Source of the DNA: Echiichthys vipera
Taxonomy: Eukaryota > Chordata > Actinopteri > Perciformes > Trachinidae
Direction: 5' to 3'
NCBI GenBank assembly: GCA_963691815.1
Contig: OY829655.1
Location: 30,708,271 to 30,772,270, forward strand
Length of the DNA stretch: 64,000 bases
Made by a program: the position numbers and the translations under genes. The notes beneath the pieces are model-generated. The model worked only from the letters and a program-made list of their open reading frames with translations, was not told where the DNA came from and did not search any database. Below are positions 34,947 through 47,395 of the stretch, in pieces. Numbering within the stretch: the first letter of the stretch is position 1; each line of letters starts with the position of its first letter.

Positions 34947-37900
34947 ATGACTGCCATCACGTTCACTGGTCAGTGCCCCCCCCTCCTCCTCCTCCTCCTC
35001 TCGCTGTCTCTACGGGCAGCCCACACCGCAAAAACCCTCTTTAATGAGACTCAATAACATCCCGTACCTCACGGTGATGAGGTCACACAGCGAGATATCG
35101 CGAGACGCAGGGACGTCGTCTGAACGGACACTCCCCCAGTACGCTGCACAGATAGTTTTTGTCAGATAATCAGTATAAAAATGTGTAATTTTAAAGTATT
35201 TTAAGTTTAATATGGTTTAAAATCATCCCGGGGTCTTTTTTTAGGCGCTTTAACAACCATCAAATAATCCACAGAGACCGTTTTTTTTTGTGTGTAACAA
35301 CTTTTAACGGAGAAATCCAGGAGAGTGGCTAACAGTGGTTAGCTCGGGGCAGCACGGTGAAGGCATTCAAAGGTCTTTATTAACCACTAATGCTGCTGAA
35401 AATAACAGCAAACCTCTGCAGCAGCATGAGAAGAGTCCCTACACACACAACAAAGCACCAACAGCGTAGTTTGTGAAGCCAGAGTTTATTAAAGAGTGTT
35501 TTAAAGACTTACCTACTGGCCCCTGTACCAGCTCCTCTCATAGTAAAGTCCATTACAGTGGATTGCCAAAGTCAGTCCAGGGTGGAGTGTTAAAGTGACT
35601 GTTTCTGACATTATTGCACACGTGTAGTGAGTGAAGGGCATTTTTCTGTGTGGTTCTAAGGTAAGATCTCGTATTGACGCCCTCTCTGTCTGACCTCCTC
35701 CAGTCTCGGTGCTGTGCCTGCTGCCTCCGGCGGTGCTGGCGCGCTGGGCTTGTGCCCGGGCGTGTCCGGCCTCCTGCACCTGCACGCAGGAGAAGAGTTG
35801 CGCCGTGCTGTGCGACCGCTCCGGCATGTCTGAGCTGCCCAGAGAGTTCCCCTGCGAGGCCTCGGCCATCAACCTGGACAAGAACAGGCTCAAGTTCCTG
35901 TCGGAGAGGGCCTTCGGCACCCTGCCCTCCCTCAAGCAGCTCTCTCTGGGCCACAACAACATCTCCTTCATCACGCCGGGAACCTTCAAGGTCCGCGCAC
36001 GCTCTTTACTCTCTTTACTCTCTTAGACGACTAAAGGAGACGGTTAAGTTTAGACGACTAAAGGAGACGGTTACGTTTAGACGACTAAAGCTTTCTGAGT
36101 CCGGATGTGTGTCCCGCCTTCAAGGTCCGCGCACGCTCTTTACTCTCTCTCTTTACTTAGGTTTCATCCTAACTTCCCTTTACAGAACTAGTCCCTGAGT
36201 GACCACGACAACTAAAGGTGACGGTTAAGTTTAGACGACGAAAGGTGATGGTTAAGTTTAGACGACTAAAGGTGACGGTTAAGTTTAGACGACTAAAGGA
36301 GACGGTTAAGTTTAGGCGACTAAAGGAGACGGTTACGTTTAGACGACTAAAGGAGACGGTTAAGTTAAGATGACTAAAGAGAACGGTTAAGTTTAGTCAC
36401 TAAAGGAGACGGTTAAGTTTAGACGACTAAAGGAGACGGTTAAGTTTAGACACTAAAGGAGACGGTTAAGTTAAGATGACTAAAGAGAACGGTTAAGTTT
36501 AGACGACAAAAGGAGAAGGTTAAGTTTAGACGACTAAAGATGACGTTTAAGTTTAGACACTAAAGGAGACGGTTAAGTTTAGACGACTAAAGGAGACGGT
36601 TAAGTTTAGACACTAAAGGAGACGGTTAAGTTAAGATGACTAAAGAGAACGGTTAAGTTTAGACGACAAAAGGAGAAGGTTAAGTTTAGACGACTAAAGA
36701 TGACGGTTACGTTTAGACGACTAAAGGAGACGGTTAAGTTTAGACGATAAAAGGAGACGGTTAAGTTTAGACGACCAAAGGAGACGGTTAAGTTTAGACG
36801 ACTAAAGGAGACGGTTAAGTTTAGATGACTAAAGGAGACGGTTAAGTTTAGACGACTAAAAGAGACGGTTAAGTTTAGACGACTAAAGGAGACGGTTAAG
36901 TTTAGACGACTAAAGGAGACGGTTAAGTTTAGACGACTAAAGGAGACGGTTAAGTTTAGACGACTAAAGATGACGGTTAAGTTTAGACGACTAAAGCTTT
37001 CTGGGTCCAGATGTGTGAATGTAAACAGGTTCTCTGGGTCCATAAACAGTGTTAAAGGTCTGGGTCTGAGTGTAAACATGAGACTCTTGTGGACTCAATG
37101 AGCCCAGTTGTCTTCATGTGTGGAGGAGACACATGCAGAGGAGACGGTTCCTTGGAGTGAGCGTGTTTGCTGACGTCCCCCTCCCTCACCAATATGAAAC
37201 CATTCAGCTAGCTCCAACTCAAACCTGCGTGTTTCGACATCCCCAGCTCTGAGTGTGGTTATGTTTTGGTAAAAGCACGCGGTGAACAGCACCTTGAGAA
37301 CACACCCGTTGAAATCTGCGTGTTTCACACCCAGCTGCCCCTCTGTCCTGCAGGGCCTCGCCAACCTAGTGGAGCTGAAGATGGCGCACAACGACTACAT
37401 CAGCTACCTCCACACCAGGACTTTCACGGGGCTGAAGAAGCTGGTGCGCCTCGACGTCTCCGACTGTAACCTCTTCAACATCCCCGACCGCATCTTCATC
37501 GAGCAGACGGCCCTGAAGGAGGTGCTCTGCTTCCAGAACAACTTCCGGAGGATCCCCGGGGCCTTCAGGGGCATGGAGAACCTGACCCACATCTACCTGG
37601 AGAGGAACAAGATCGAGGCCGTGGCCTACAACTCCCTGCTGGGCCTGGGGAGTCTCAGGTGGGTCCTGCCTGGAGGTAGCTCACGATGCTAACTCACCAG
37701 GCTAACAGCGGCCCTTAGACGACTTAAGGTGACGGTTAAGTTTAGTCGACTACAGGTGACGGTTAAGTTTAGACGACAAATGGTGACGTTTAGGTTTAGA
37801 CTAAAGGAGACGGTTAAGTTTAGTCGACTAAAGGAGACGGTTAAGTTTAGACGACTTAAGGTGACGGTTTAGTTTAGACGATGAAAGGAGATGGTTAAGT

Positions 37901-39462
37901 TTAGACCACTAAAGGAGACGGTTAAGTTTAGACGATGAAAGGAGATGGTTAAGTTTAGACCACTAAAGAAGACGGTTAAGTTTAGACGACAAAAGGAGAC
38001 GGTTAAGTTTAGACGACTAAAGGCGGCAAGTTAAACGCATTCAAAGGTCTTTTTTAACCACTAATGCTGCTGAAAATAACAGCAAACCTCTGCAGCAGCA
38101 TGAGAAGAGTCCCTACACACACAACAAAGCAGCAATGGGCTCCTTCCACTGTAATGGACTTTACTATGAGAGGAGCTGGTACAGGGGCCAGTAGGTAAGT
38201 CTTTAAAACACTCTTTAATAAACTCTGGCTTCACTAACTACGCTGTTGCTGCTTTGTTGTGTGTGTAGGGACTCTTCTCATGCTGCTGCAGAGGTTTGCT
38301 GTTATTTTCAGCAGCATTAGTGGTTAAAAAAGACCTTTGAATGCGCTCAACTTGCCCCCAAGCTAATCACTGTTAGCCACATTCGGCTGTTAGCGACTGT
38401 TAGAGGCTGTTAGCGACTCTCCGGGATATCGATATATTATTATTATTATTATTATTTAAGTGTATTTGCCTTAAAAGAGCCTGGAACATCACTTAAAGAC
38501 AACTAAAGGTGACGGTTAAGCATTCGTTTAATATTTATTCATACATATATATTTCATCGCTCTAGCTTCCGATGTGCTAACACCTTTTCAAGAACATCCT
38601 GTTGAAGTCCTCAGTTCTGTCTTCCAAACGTTCCTCTCCTCCTCTCAGGTACCTGAACCTCCAGGAGAACCGCATCAACGTGATCCATGACCACTCCTTC
38701 CAGGACCTGGTGCGGCTGGAGAACTTCTACCTGAACGACAACCTGCTGTGCGATCTGCCCCGGCTCGCCTTCAAGGGCCTCAGCCGCCTCAAGATGCTCA
38801 ACCTCGGGGGGAACCAGCTGACCAACGTGTCCAGGACCTGGTTCAGCGACCTGGTGGAGCTGGAGGTCCTGTACCTGGACAGGAACCAGCTGCTGAACAT
38901 CGAGGAAGGCACCTTTGAGAACCTGACCAGCCTGATCACGCTGCACCTGAACAGCAACAACCTCACCACTCTTCCCTTCCCAGTGTTCCAGCCCGTGTAC
39001 TTCCTGGGCCGCCTCTACCTCTTCAGGAACCCCTGGGAGTGCGACTGTTCCCTGGAGTGGCTGAAGGAGTGGATGGAGAGCTACAAGCTGGTGCGGGACA
39101 TCCCCTGCGCCTCGCCTTCCTCCGTGGCGGGTCTAGATCTCGGCGAGGTGGTGTTCGCCAAGGTGAACGGCACGTGCGTGGACCCCGGGGAGCTGAATCT
39201 GACCACGGCCTCGTCGAACATCGCCTCCACCACGGAGAACCGCTTCAACAGCCTCATTTCCAAGATGCTCCAGCAGGAGCTCAGAGAGGAAATGGGGAAC
39301 AGCACGGAGAGCCTACGCAACGGGACCCTGCCGGAGGAGGGGCAGCTGTCCGCGGGGGTCGCAGGGCGCCGGGCCCAGGCGAGCCCATCCCTGGCCTGCT
39401 TCATTGGGGTGTGGCTCGTCTTAGGTTCGATCGGCCACTCGGATATGAATTACGGCACGTGA
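34947..39462 (+). CDS. nyx: Nyctalopin (LRR protein of ON-bipolar synapses)
   Basis: Nyctalopin is an extracellular leucine-rich-repeat protein needed for the mGluR6-TRPM1 cascade at photoreceptor to ON-bipolar synapses. Exons 34947-34968, 35704-35990, 37354-37658 and 38649-39462 join in frame to 475 residues. Order: signal peptide (MTAITFTVSVLCLLPPAVLA), LRRNT with CARACPASCTC (24-34), about eleven LRRs, LRRCT from NPWECDC (about 333-338) to GTCVDP, then a Ser/Thr-rich stalk with NLT and NGT sequons. A short hydrophobic C-terminus (LACFIGVWLVLGSI) could be a GPI signal or membrane anchor. Shared human nyctalopin blocks include FGTLPSL, FITPG, IEAVA, LYLDRN and CASPSSVAGLDL. An acceptor at 34901-34903 marks the 5' border of the first coding exon; upstream non-coding exons are not located. 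An out-of-frame ATG lies at 34931. Confidence 0.95.
35200..35567 (-). mobile_element. Fold-back repeat (CTGCAGCAGCATGAG family), copy in nyx intron 1
   Basis: The element contains ACTAATGCTGCTGAAAATAA, CTCTGCAGCAGCATGAGAAG and, inverted relative to other copies, the TACTGGCCCCTGTACCAGCT segment. It ends about 135 bp before nyx exon 2. The limits are approximate; the same family is at 38036, 48020-49790 and 61615. Confidence 0.6.
36025..36996. repeat. 27-bp minisatellite in nyx intron 2
   Basis: Tandem GACGACTAAAGGAGACGGTT-AAGTTTA units, 27 bp each, are interrupted at about 36098-36200 by a stretch that duplicates the exon-2 donor region. The same unit occurs in intron 3 (37714-38030) and as a single piece near 38500. 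Confidence 0.93.
36117..36150 (+). other. nyx: Duplicated nyx exon-2 5' splice site
   Basis: CCTTCAAGGTCCGCGCACGC followed by TCTTTACTCTCT repeats the last bases of nyx exon 2 and its donor (35983-36015) about 135 bp downstream. Use of this second donor would read into the in-frame TAG at 36024-36026, truncating the protein after about 114 residues. Confidence 0.7.
37714..38030. repeat. 27-bp minisatellite in nyx intron 3
   Basis: The same unit as in intron 2 (GACTAAAGGAGACGGTTAAG), about 11 more degenerate copies, starting about 55 bp after the exon-3 donor. Confidence 0.9.
38036..38350 (+). mobile_element. Fold-back repeat with two ~100-bp arms (nyx intron 3)
   Basis: CATTCAAAGGTCTTTTTTAA through ACACACAACAAAGCA on the left is repeated in inverse from GCTTTGTTGTGTGTGTAGGG to AAAAAGACCTTTGAATG on the right. 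The ~115-bp core contains ATGGGCTCCTTCCACTGTAA and a splice-donor-like AGTAGGTAAGT. No ORF of transposase type. Confidence 0.75.
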
Positions 39463-40289
39463 GAATTGTGGGTTTTTGCTTCCTGACCCACGGAAACGAG
39501 GAGGAGTAGCTGTTGGAGCCGCCGACGGGATAAAAGATGTTTTTATTTCTCCACGAAGTCCCAGAGGAATGCGGCGAAGCGCAGGATTTGGAGATTTTCT
39601 TCTTCCTGGTGAAATGCTCTTCAGATGCAAAGACCTGACGTTGACGCGGCGGCGTTCATTTTCTGCCGCTTTACAATAATCTATGATATTTATAGATTCC
39701 ATATCTGATGCTTATCTTTCATCCCGGCGCGTAAACCGCTACGCCAAAGCTGCGGGGTTCATTTGTGCAATCGCAGCGGCGGGGGGGTGTTGATGTCAGG
39801 CGGCGGATTACCGTGGCGACGTGGTGAAAATGTACATGTGAAACCTCCACCTTTTGTTGCGTAACGCTTCATTTGCATGAATATGATGTAATACTTAATA
39901 CAGAGTCTGTGTTTATTGTGTTTCCATTGACACTGACGTGTAAAGTGAGAGGAGATCAGAGCTCCTGTAGTGATCTCCTGAACAGATGTCCTCTCCTCTC
40001 CGCTCGTTTCCATCCAGTCGTTCTGCACATTTCCCATAAACGCATTAATCTTCTTACGGCGCGGCGGCTCAGGGTCGTCGCTGCTGGTGTGTGCTACAGC
40101 GTAACGCAAGGACTTCCTTGTTGCATGGACACGACCTCCCTCCGTACAGCGGGGTGCGATCGCCATGTGTCAGGCTGTGGATGGGGGGAGGAAACGTGTC
40201 TTTGGGATGTAACGTTACAGACAAATGGACTGTTGTGCGTGTGCACCATTGTTTGTATGCTCTGATGTGTGAACTGTGCAGCTGGAAAC

Positions 40290-40295
40290 ATTAAA
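40290..40295 (+). terminator. nyx polyadenylation signal (ATTAAA)
   Basis: ATTAAA about 830 bases after the nyx stop, followed within 25 bases by a GT-rich stretch (TTTGCAGTTTGTCACGTG). No AATAAA precedes it in the 3'UTR. Confidence 0.55.
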
Positions 40296-40299
40296 GAAT

Positions 40300-40840
40300 A
40301 CCCCTGTTTGCAGTTTGTCACGTGATTTATTTTTCTAAATAATGAAATGTAAAAACATTTGCTGTGCACTTCTGATGCGTCTGCGCGGCGCCTCCTGTCA
40401 GCCAGGCTGAGGAGGTGACCTGTGTCAGCGGTGAACGCCATTTAATCTGCACGCTGGCCCTTTAAAGTGGGATTATGGGACTACGACAGCTGAGAGGGCC
40501 GCAGCTCATCTCATCACTCTCATCTACCACCGTTCACATGAGGCTGGTTTACGTCCCGGACCAGCGCAGGAACGCAAAAGTCATCGTTTATTATGTCGAA
40601 AAAAGTGACAAAAGAAATCATGAAAAAAGTAAAGTAAAAAAAAAATAAGTTTGTTGAAAAGTAAAAAAAACTTTTTGTTGAAAAAAAGTTTTAAAAAAAT
40701 CAGTTTGTCGAAAAAAGTAGAAAATTTTTTTTTTTTCGTCGTAACAAGTAAAAAAAAAATCATTTTTCGTCGAAAAGTGTTAAATGTTTTTGTCCTAAAA
40801 GGTAAAAAAGATCAAAGTTTGGTGAAAAAAAAACAATCCT
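40300..40840. other. Intergenic; A/T homopolymer-rich block
   Basis: 40300-40590 shows nothing recognisable. 40590-40830 is a degenerate array of AAAAAAGT and TTTGTTGAAAA/GTCGAAAA motifs, with no coding signal. Confidence 0.5.
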
Positions 40841-43800
40841 AACCCCAACCTAGAGACTCCATCTTGGTACCGATGGAAAGCGCGTGGCCATAATTAGGGG
40901 GGTAGGCAAAGTCTCAACAAATGAGCACCTAAGGGAAAAAAAATAGGCACGCAATTGTTTGAGATCAAAGGGTTCCTGATGTCCGATAACCGGGGTAACC
41001 AAAGTTTCAAGTCTCTAAAATAACCCTAATCCCAACCCTAACCCTAACCTCAACCCTAACCCCAACCCTAATCCCAACCCTAACCCTAACCCTAATCTCA
41101 ACCCTAACCCCAACCCTAATCCCAACCCTAACCCTAATCTCAACCCTAACCCCAACCCTAACCCCAACCCTAACCCTAACCCTAATCTCAACCCTAACCC
41201 CAACCCTAACCCTAACCCTAATCTCAACCCCAACCCTAACCCTAATCTCAACCCTAACCCTAACCCTAACCCCAACCCTAACCCCAACCCTAACCCCAAC
41301 CCTAACCCTAACCCCAACCCTAACCCAACCCTAACCCTAATCCTAAACCCTAACCCTAATCCCAGACCTTAGCCCTAGTTTTAAATAGGCCATAACTTTT
41401 GATAGGAACGTCGTAGAGACTCCATCTTGGTACCAATGGAAAGCGCGTGGCCATAATTAGGGGGGTAGGCAAAGTCTCATCAAATGAGGACCTAAGGGAA
41501 AAAAAATAGGCGCGCAATTGTTTAAGATCAAAGGGTTCCCGGTGTCCGATCGCAACGAAACCAGCACGAGTGAACTCAGCACCCACGAAATAGGGGGGGT
41601 AGCCAAAGTTTCAAGTCTCTAAAATAACCCTAACCCCTAACCCCAAACCTTAACCCTAACCCTAACCCTAATCTCAACCCTAACCCTAACCCTAATCTCA
41701 ACCCTAACCCCAACCCTAATCCCAACCCCAACCCTAACCCTAACCCTAATCTCAACCCTAACCCTAACCCTAATCTCAACCCTAACCCCAACCCTAATCC
41801 CAACCCCAACCCTAACCCTAACCCTAATCTCAACCCTAACCCCAACCCTAACCCTAACCCTAATCTCAACCCTAACCCTAATCTCTACCCTAACCCCAAC
41901 CCTAACCCTAACCCCAACCCTAATCTCAACCCTAACCCTAACCCCAACCCCAACCCTAATCTCAACCCTAATCTCAACCCTAACCCTCACCCCAACCCTA
42001 ACCCTAACCCTAATCTCAACCCTAACCCTAATCTCAACCCTAACCCCAACCCTAACCCTAACCCCAACCCTAACCCTAACCCCAACCCTAACCCCAACCC
42101 TAACCCTAACCCTAACCCCAACCCTAACCCCAACCCCAACCCTAACCCTAAACCCTAACCCCAACCCTAACCCTAACCCTAATCCCAAACCTTAACCCTA
42201 TTTTAAATAGGCCATAACTTTTGATAGGAACGTCGTAGAGACTCCATCTTGGTACCGATGGAAAGCGCGTGGCCATAAGTAGGGGGGTAGGCAAAGTCTC
42301 AACAAATGAGCACCTAAGGGGGAAAAAATAGGCACACAATTGTTTAAGATCAAAGGGTTCCCGATGTCCGATCGCAACGAAACTAGCACCGATGCGCTCA
42401 GCACCCACGAAATAGGGGGGGTAGCCAAAGTTTCAAGTCTCTAAAATAACCCTAACCCCTAAACCCTAACCCTAACCCTAACCCCAAACCTTAACCCTAA
42501 CCCTAATCTCAACCCTAACCCTAACCCTAATCTCAACCCTAACCCCAACCCTAATCCCAACCCCAACCCTAACCCTAACCCTAATCTCAACCCTAACCCC
42601 AACCCTAACCCTAACCCTAATCTCAACCCTAACCCTAATCTCAACCCTAACCCCAACCCTAACCCTAACCCCAACCCTAACCCTAACCCTAATCTCAACC
42701 CTAACCCCAACCCCAACCCTAATCTCAACCCCAACCCTAACCCTAACCCCAACCCTAACCCTAACCTCAACCCTAACCCTAACCCTAATCTCAACCCTAA
42801 CCCCAACCCTAACCCTAACCCCAACCCTAACCCTAACCCTAACCCCAACCCTAACCCCAACCCTAACCCAACCCTAACCCTAATCCCTAACCCTAACCCT
42901 AATCCCAGACCTTAGCCCTAGTTTTAAATAGGCCATAACTTTTGATAGGAACGTCGTAGAGACTCCATCTTGGTACCGATGGAAAGCGCATGGCCATAAT
43001 TAGGGGGGTAGGCAAAGTCTCATCAAATGAGGACCTAAGGGAAAAAAAATAGGCGCGCAATTGTTTAAGATCAAAGGGTTCCCGATGTCCGATCGCAACA
43101 AAATCAGCACGAGTGCGCTCAGCACCCACGAAATAGGGGGGGTAGCCAAAGTTTCAAGTCTCTAAAATAACCCTAACCCCTAAACCCTAACCCTAACCCT
43201 AACCCTAGCCCTCAAGCCTAACCCTAACCCTAACCCCAAACCTTAACCCTAACCCTAACCCTAATCTCAACCCTAACCCTAACCCTAATCTCAACCCTAA
43301 CCCTAACCCTAATCTCAACCCTAACCCCAACCCTAATCCCAACCCCAACCCTAACCCTAACCCTAATCTCAACCCTAACCCCAACCCTAACCCTAACCCT
43401 AATCTCAACCCTAACCCTAATCTCAACCCTAACCCCAACCCTAACCCTAACCCCAACCCTAACCCTAACCCTAATCTCAACCCTAACCCTAACCCTAACC
43501 CCAACCCCAACCCTAATCTCAACCCCAACCCTAACCCTAACCCCAACCCTAACCCTAACCCTAATCTCAACCCTAACCCTAACCCTAATCTCAACCCTAA
43601 CCCCAACCCTAACCCTAACCCCAACCCCAACCCTAACCCCAACCCTAACCCTAACCCTAACCCCAACCCTAACCCCGACCCTAACCCTAACCCTAATCCT
43701 AAACCCTAACCCTAACCCTAATCCAAGACCTTAGCCCTAGTTTTAAATCGGCCATAATTTTTGATAGGAACGTCGTAGAGACTCCATCTTGGTACCGATG

Positions 43801-43986
43801 GAAAGCGCGTGGCCATAATTAGGGGGGTAGGCAAAGTCTCATCAAATGAGGACCTAAGGGAAAAAAAATAGGCACACAATTGTTTAAGATCAAAGGGTTC
43901 CCGATGTCCGATCGCAACGAAACCAGCACGAGTGAACTCAGCACCCATGAAATAGGGGGGGGAGCCAAAGTTTCAAGTCTCTAAAA

Positions 43987-44020
<34 letters not shown>

Positions 44021-47000
44021 CCCTAGCCCTCAAGCCTAACCCTAACCCTAACCCTAACCCCAAACCTTAACCCTAACCCTAATCTCAACCCTAACCCTAA
44101 CCCTAATCTCAACCCTAACTCCAACCCTAATCCCAACCCCTACCCTAACCCTAACCCTAATCTCAACCCTAACCCCAACCCTAACCCTAACCCTAATCTC
44201 AACCCTAACCCTAATCTCAACCCTAACCCCAACCCTAACCCTAACCCTAATCTCAACCCTAACCCTAACCCTAACCCCAACCCCAACCCTAATCTCAACC
44301 CCAACCCTAACCCTAACCCCAACCCTAACCCTAACCCTAATCTCAACCCTAACCCTAATCTCAACCCTAACCCCAACCCTAACCCTAACCCCAACCCTAA
44401 CCCTAACCCCAACCCTAACCCTAACCCTAACCCTAACCCTAATCCCAGACCTTAGCCCTAGTTTTAAATCGGCCATAACTTTTGATAGGAACGTCGTAGA
44501 GACTCCATCTTGGTACCGATGGAAAGCGCGTGGCCATAATTAGGGGGTAGGCAAAGTCTCATCAAATGAGGACCTAAGGGAAAAAAAATAGGCGCGCAAT
44601 TGTTTAAGATCAAAGGGTTCCCGATGTCCGATCGCAACGAAACCAGCACGAGTGCGCTCAGCACCCACGAAATAGGGGGGGTAGCCAAAGTTTCAAGTCT
44701 CTAAAATAACCCTAACCCCTAAACCCTAACCCTAACCCTAACCGTAATCCTCAACCCTAACCCTAACCCCAACCCTAACCCTAACCCTAACCCCAACCCT
44801 AACCCCAACCCTAACCCTAACCCTAACCCCAACCCTAACCCTAAACCCTAACCCCAACCCTAACCCTAACCCTAATCCTAACCCTAACCCTAATCCCAAA
44901 CCTTAACCCTATTTTAAATAGGCCATAACTTTTGATAGGAACGTCGTAGAGACTCCATTTTGGTACCGATGGAAAGCGCGTGGCCATAATTAGGGGGGTA
45001 GGCAAAGTCTCAACAAATGAGCACCTAAGGGGGAAAAAATAGGCACACAATTGTTTAAGATCAAAGGGTTCCCGATGTCCGATCGCAACGAAACTAGCAC
45101 CGATGCGCTCAGCACCCACAAAATAGGGGGGGTAGCCCAAGTTTCAAGTCTCTAAAATAACCCTAACCCCTAAACCCTAACCCTAATCTCAACCCTAACC
45201 CCAACCCTAACCCTAACCCCAACCCTAACCCCAACCCTAACCCAACCCTAACCCTAACCCTAACCCTAATCCCAGACCTTAGCCCTAGTTTTAAATCGGC
45301 CATAACTTTTGATAGGAACGTCGTAGAGACTCCATCTTGGTACCGATGGAAAGCGCGTGGCCATAATTAGGGGGGTAGGCAAAGTCTCATCAAATGAGGA
45401 CCTAAGGGAAAAAAAATAGGCGCGCAATTGTTTAAGATCAAAGGGTTCCCGATGTCCGATCGCAACGAAACCAGCACGAGTGAACTCAGCACCCACGAAA
45501 TAGGGGGGGTAGCCAAAGTTTCAAGTCTCTAAAATAACCCTAACCCCTAAACCCTAACCCTAATCTCAACCCTAACCCTAACCCTAATCTCAACCCTAAC
45601 CCCAACCCTAATCCCAACCCCAACCCTAACCCTAATCTCAACCCTAACCCTAACCCTAACCCTAATCTCAACCCTAACCCTAATCTCAACCCTAACCCCA
45701 ACCCTAACCCTAACCCTAACCCCAACCCTAACCCTAATCTCAACCCTAACCCTAACCCCAACCCTAATCTCAACCCCAACCCTAACCCTAACCCCAACCC
45801 TAACCCCAACCCTAATCCCAACCCTAACCCTAATCCTAACCCTAACCCTAATCCAAACCTTAACCCTATTTTAAAAAGGCCATAACTTTTGATAGGAACG
45901 TCGTAGAGACTCCATCTTGGTACCAATGGAAAGCGCGTGGCCATAATTAGGGGGGTAGGCGACGTCTCAACAAATGAGCACCTAAGGAAAAAAAATAGGC
46001 ACACAATTGTTTAAGATCAAAGGGTTCCCGACGTCCGATCGCAACGAAACCAGCACGAATGCGCTCAGCACCCACGAAATAGGGGGGGTAGCCAAAGTTT
46101 CAAGTCTCTAAAATAACCCTAACCCCTAAACCCTAACCCCTAATCCTAAACCCTAACCCCAACCCTAACCCTAACCCCAACCCTAACCCCAACCCCAACC
46201 CCAACCCTAACCCCAACCCTAACCCTAATCCCAACCCTAACCCTAACCCTAACCCTAATCCCAAACCTTAACCCTATTTTAAATAGGCCATAACTTTTGA
46301 TAGGAACGTCGTAGAGACTCCATCTTGGTACCAATGGAAAGCGCGTGGCCATAATTAGGGGGGTAGGCAAAGTCTCAACAAATGAGCACCTAAGGGGGAA
46401 AAAATAGGCACACAATTGTTTAAGATCAAAGGGTTCCCGATGTCCGATCGCAACGAAACTAGCACCGATGCGCTCAGCACCCACGAAATAGGGGGGGTAG
46501 CCCAAGTTTCAAGTCTCTAAAATAACCCTAACCCCTAAACCCTAACCCTAATCTCAACCCTAACCCCAACCCTAACCCTAACCCCAACCCTAACCCTAAC
46601 CCCAACCCTAACCCCAACCCTAACCCAACCCTAACCCTAACCCTAACCCTAATCCCAGACCTTAGCCCTAGTTTTAAATCGGCCATAACTTTTGATAGGA
46701 ACGTCGTAGAGACTCCATCTTGGTACCGATGGAAAGCGCGTGGCCATAATTAGGGGGGTAGGCAAAGTCTCATCAAATGAGGACCTAAGGGAAAAAAAAT
46801 AGGCGCGCAATTGTTTAAGATCAAAGGGTTCCCGATGTCCGATTGCAACGAAACCAGCACGAGTGAACTCAGCACCCATGAAATAGGGGGGGTAGCCCAA
46901 GTTTCAAGTCTCTAAAATAACCCTAACCCCTAAACCCTAACCCTAATCCTAATCCTAAACCCTAACCCTAATCCTAACCCCCAACCCCAACCCTAACCCT

Positions 47001-47395
47001 AACCCCAACCCCAACCCTAACCCCAACCCTAACCCTAACCCTAATCCCAAACCATAACCCTATTTTAAATAAGCCATAACTTTTGATAGGAACGTCATAG
47101 AGACTCCATCTTGGTACCGATGGAAAGCGCGTGGCCATAATTAGGGGGTAGGCAAAGTCTCAACAAATGAGCACCTAAAGAAAAAAAATAGGCACACAAT
47201 TGTTTAAGATCAAAGGGTTCCCGATGTCCGATCGCAACGAAACAAGCACGAGTGAACTCAGCACCCACGAAATAGGGGGGGTAGCCCAAGTTTCAAGTCT
47301 CTAAACTAACCCTAACCCTAAACCCTAACCCTAATCCTAAACCCTAACCCTAACCCCAACCCTAACCCTAACCCCAACCCTAACCCCAATATACT
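40840..47395. repeat. Telomere-like higher-order array: CCCTAA blocks plus 12 spacers
   Basis: Degenerate telomeric repeats (CCCTAA with CCCCAA, CCCTAATCT and CTCAA variants), all C-rich on the + strand, alternate with 12 copies of a ~250-bp spacer. The spacer anchor TTGGTACCGATGGAAAGCGC or its CCAATGG variant lies near 40867, 41431, 42251, 42971, 43791, 44511, 44961, 45341, 45921, 46328, 46731 and 47111. Spacers begin near CCTTAGCCCTAGTTTTAAAT, include GCCATAACTTTTGATAGGAA, and end at GTTTCAAGTCTCTAAAATAA. Two subtypes exist: GAGGACCTAAGGG/ACGAGTG and GAGCACCTAAGGG/ACCGATG. Genes continue on both sides, so this is interstitial, resembling subtelomeric satellite. Confidence 0.95.

Noticed and set aside
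35553..35954. Minus-strand open frame opposite nyx exon 2
   Set aside because: It is a GC-rich shadow of the coding exon; the plus strand encodes the conserved LRR protein.
42459..42860. Gly-Leu and Arg-Val repeat proteins on the minus strand of 41-46 kb
   Set aside because: They are translations of degenerate TTAGGG repeats, not genes.
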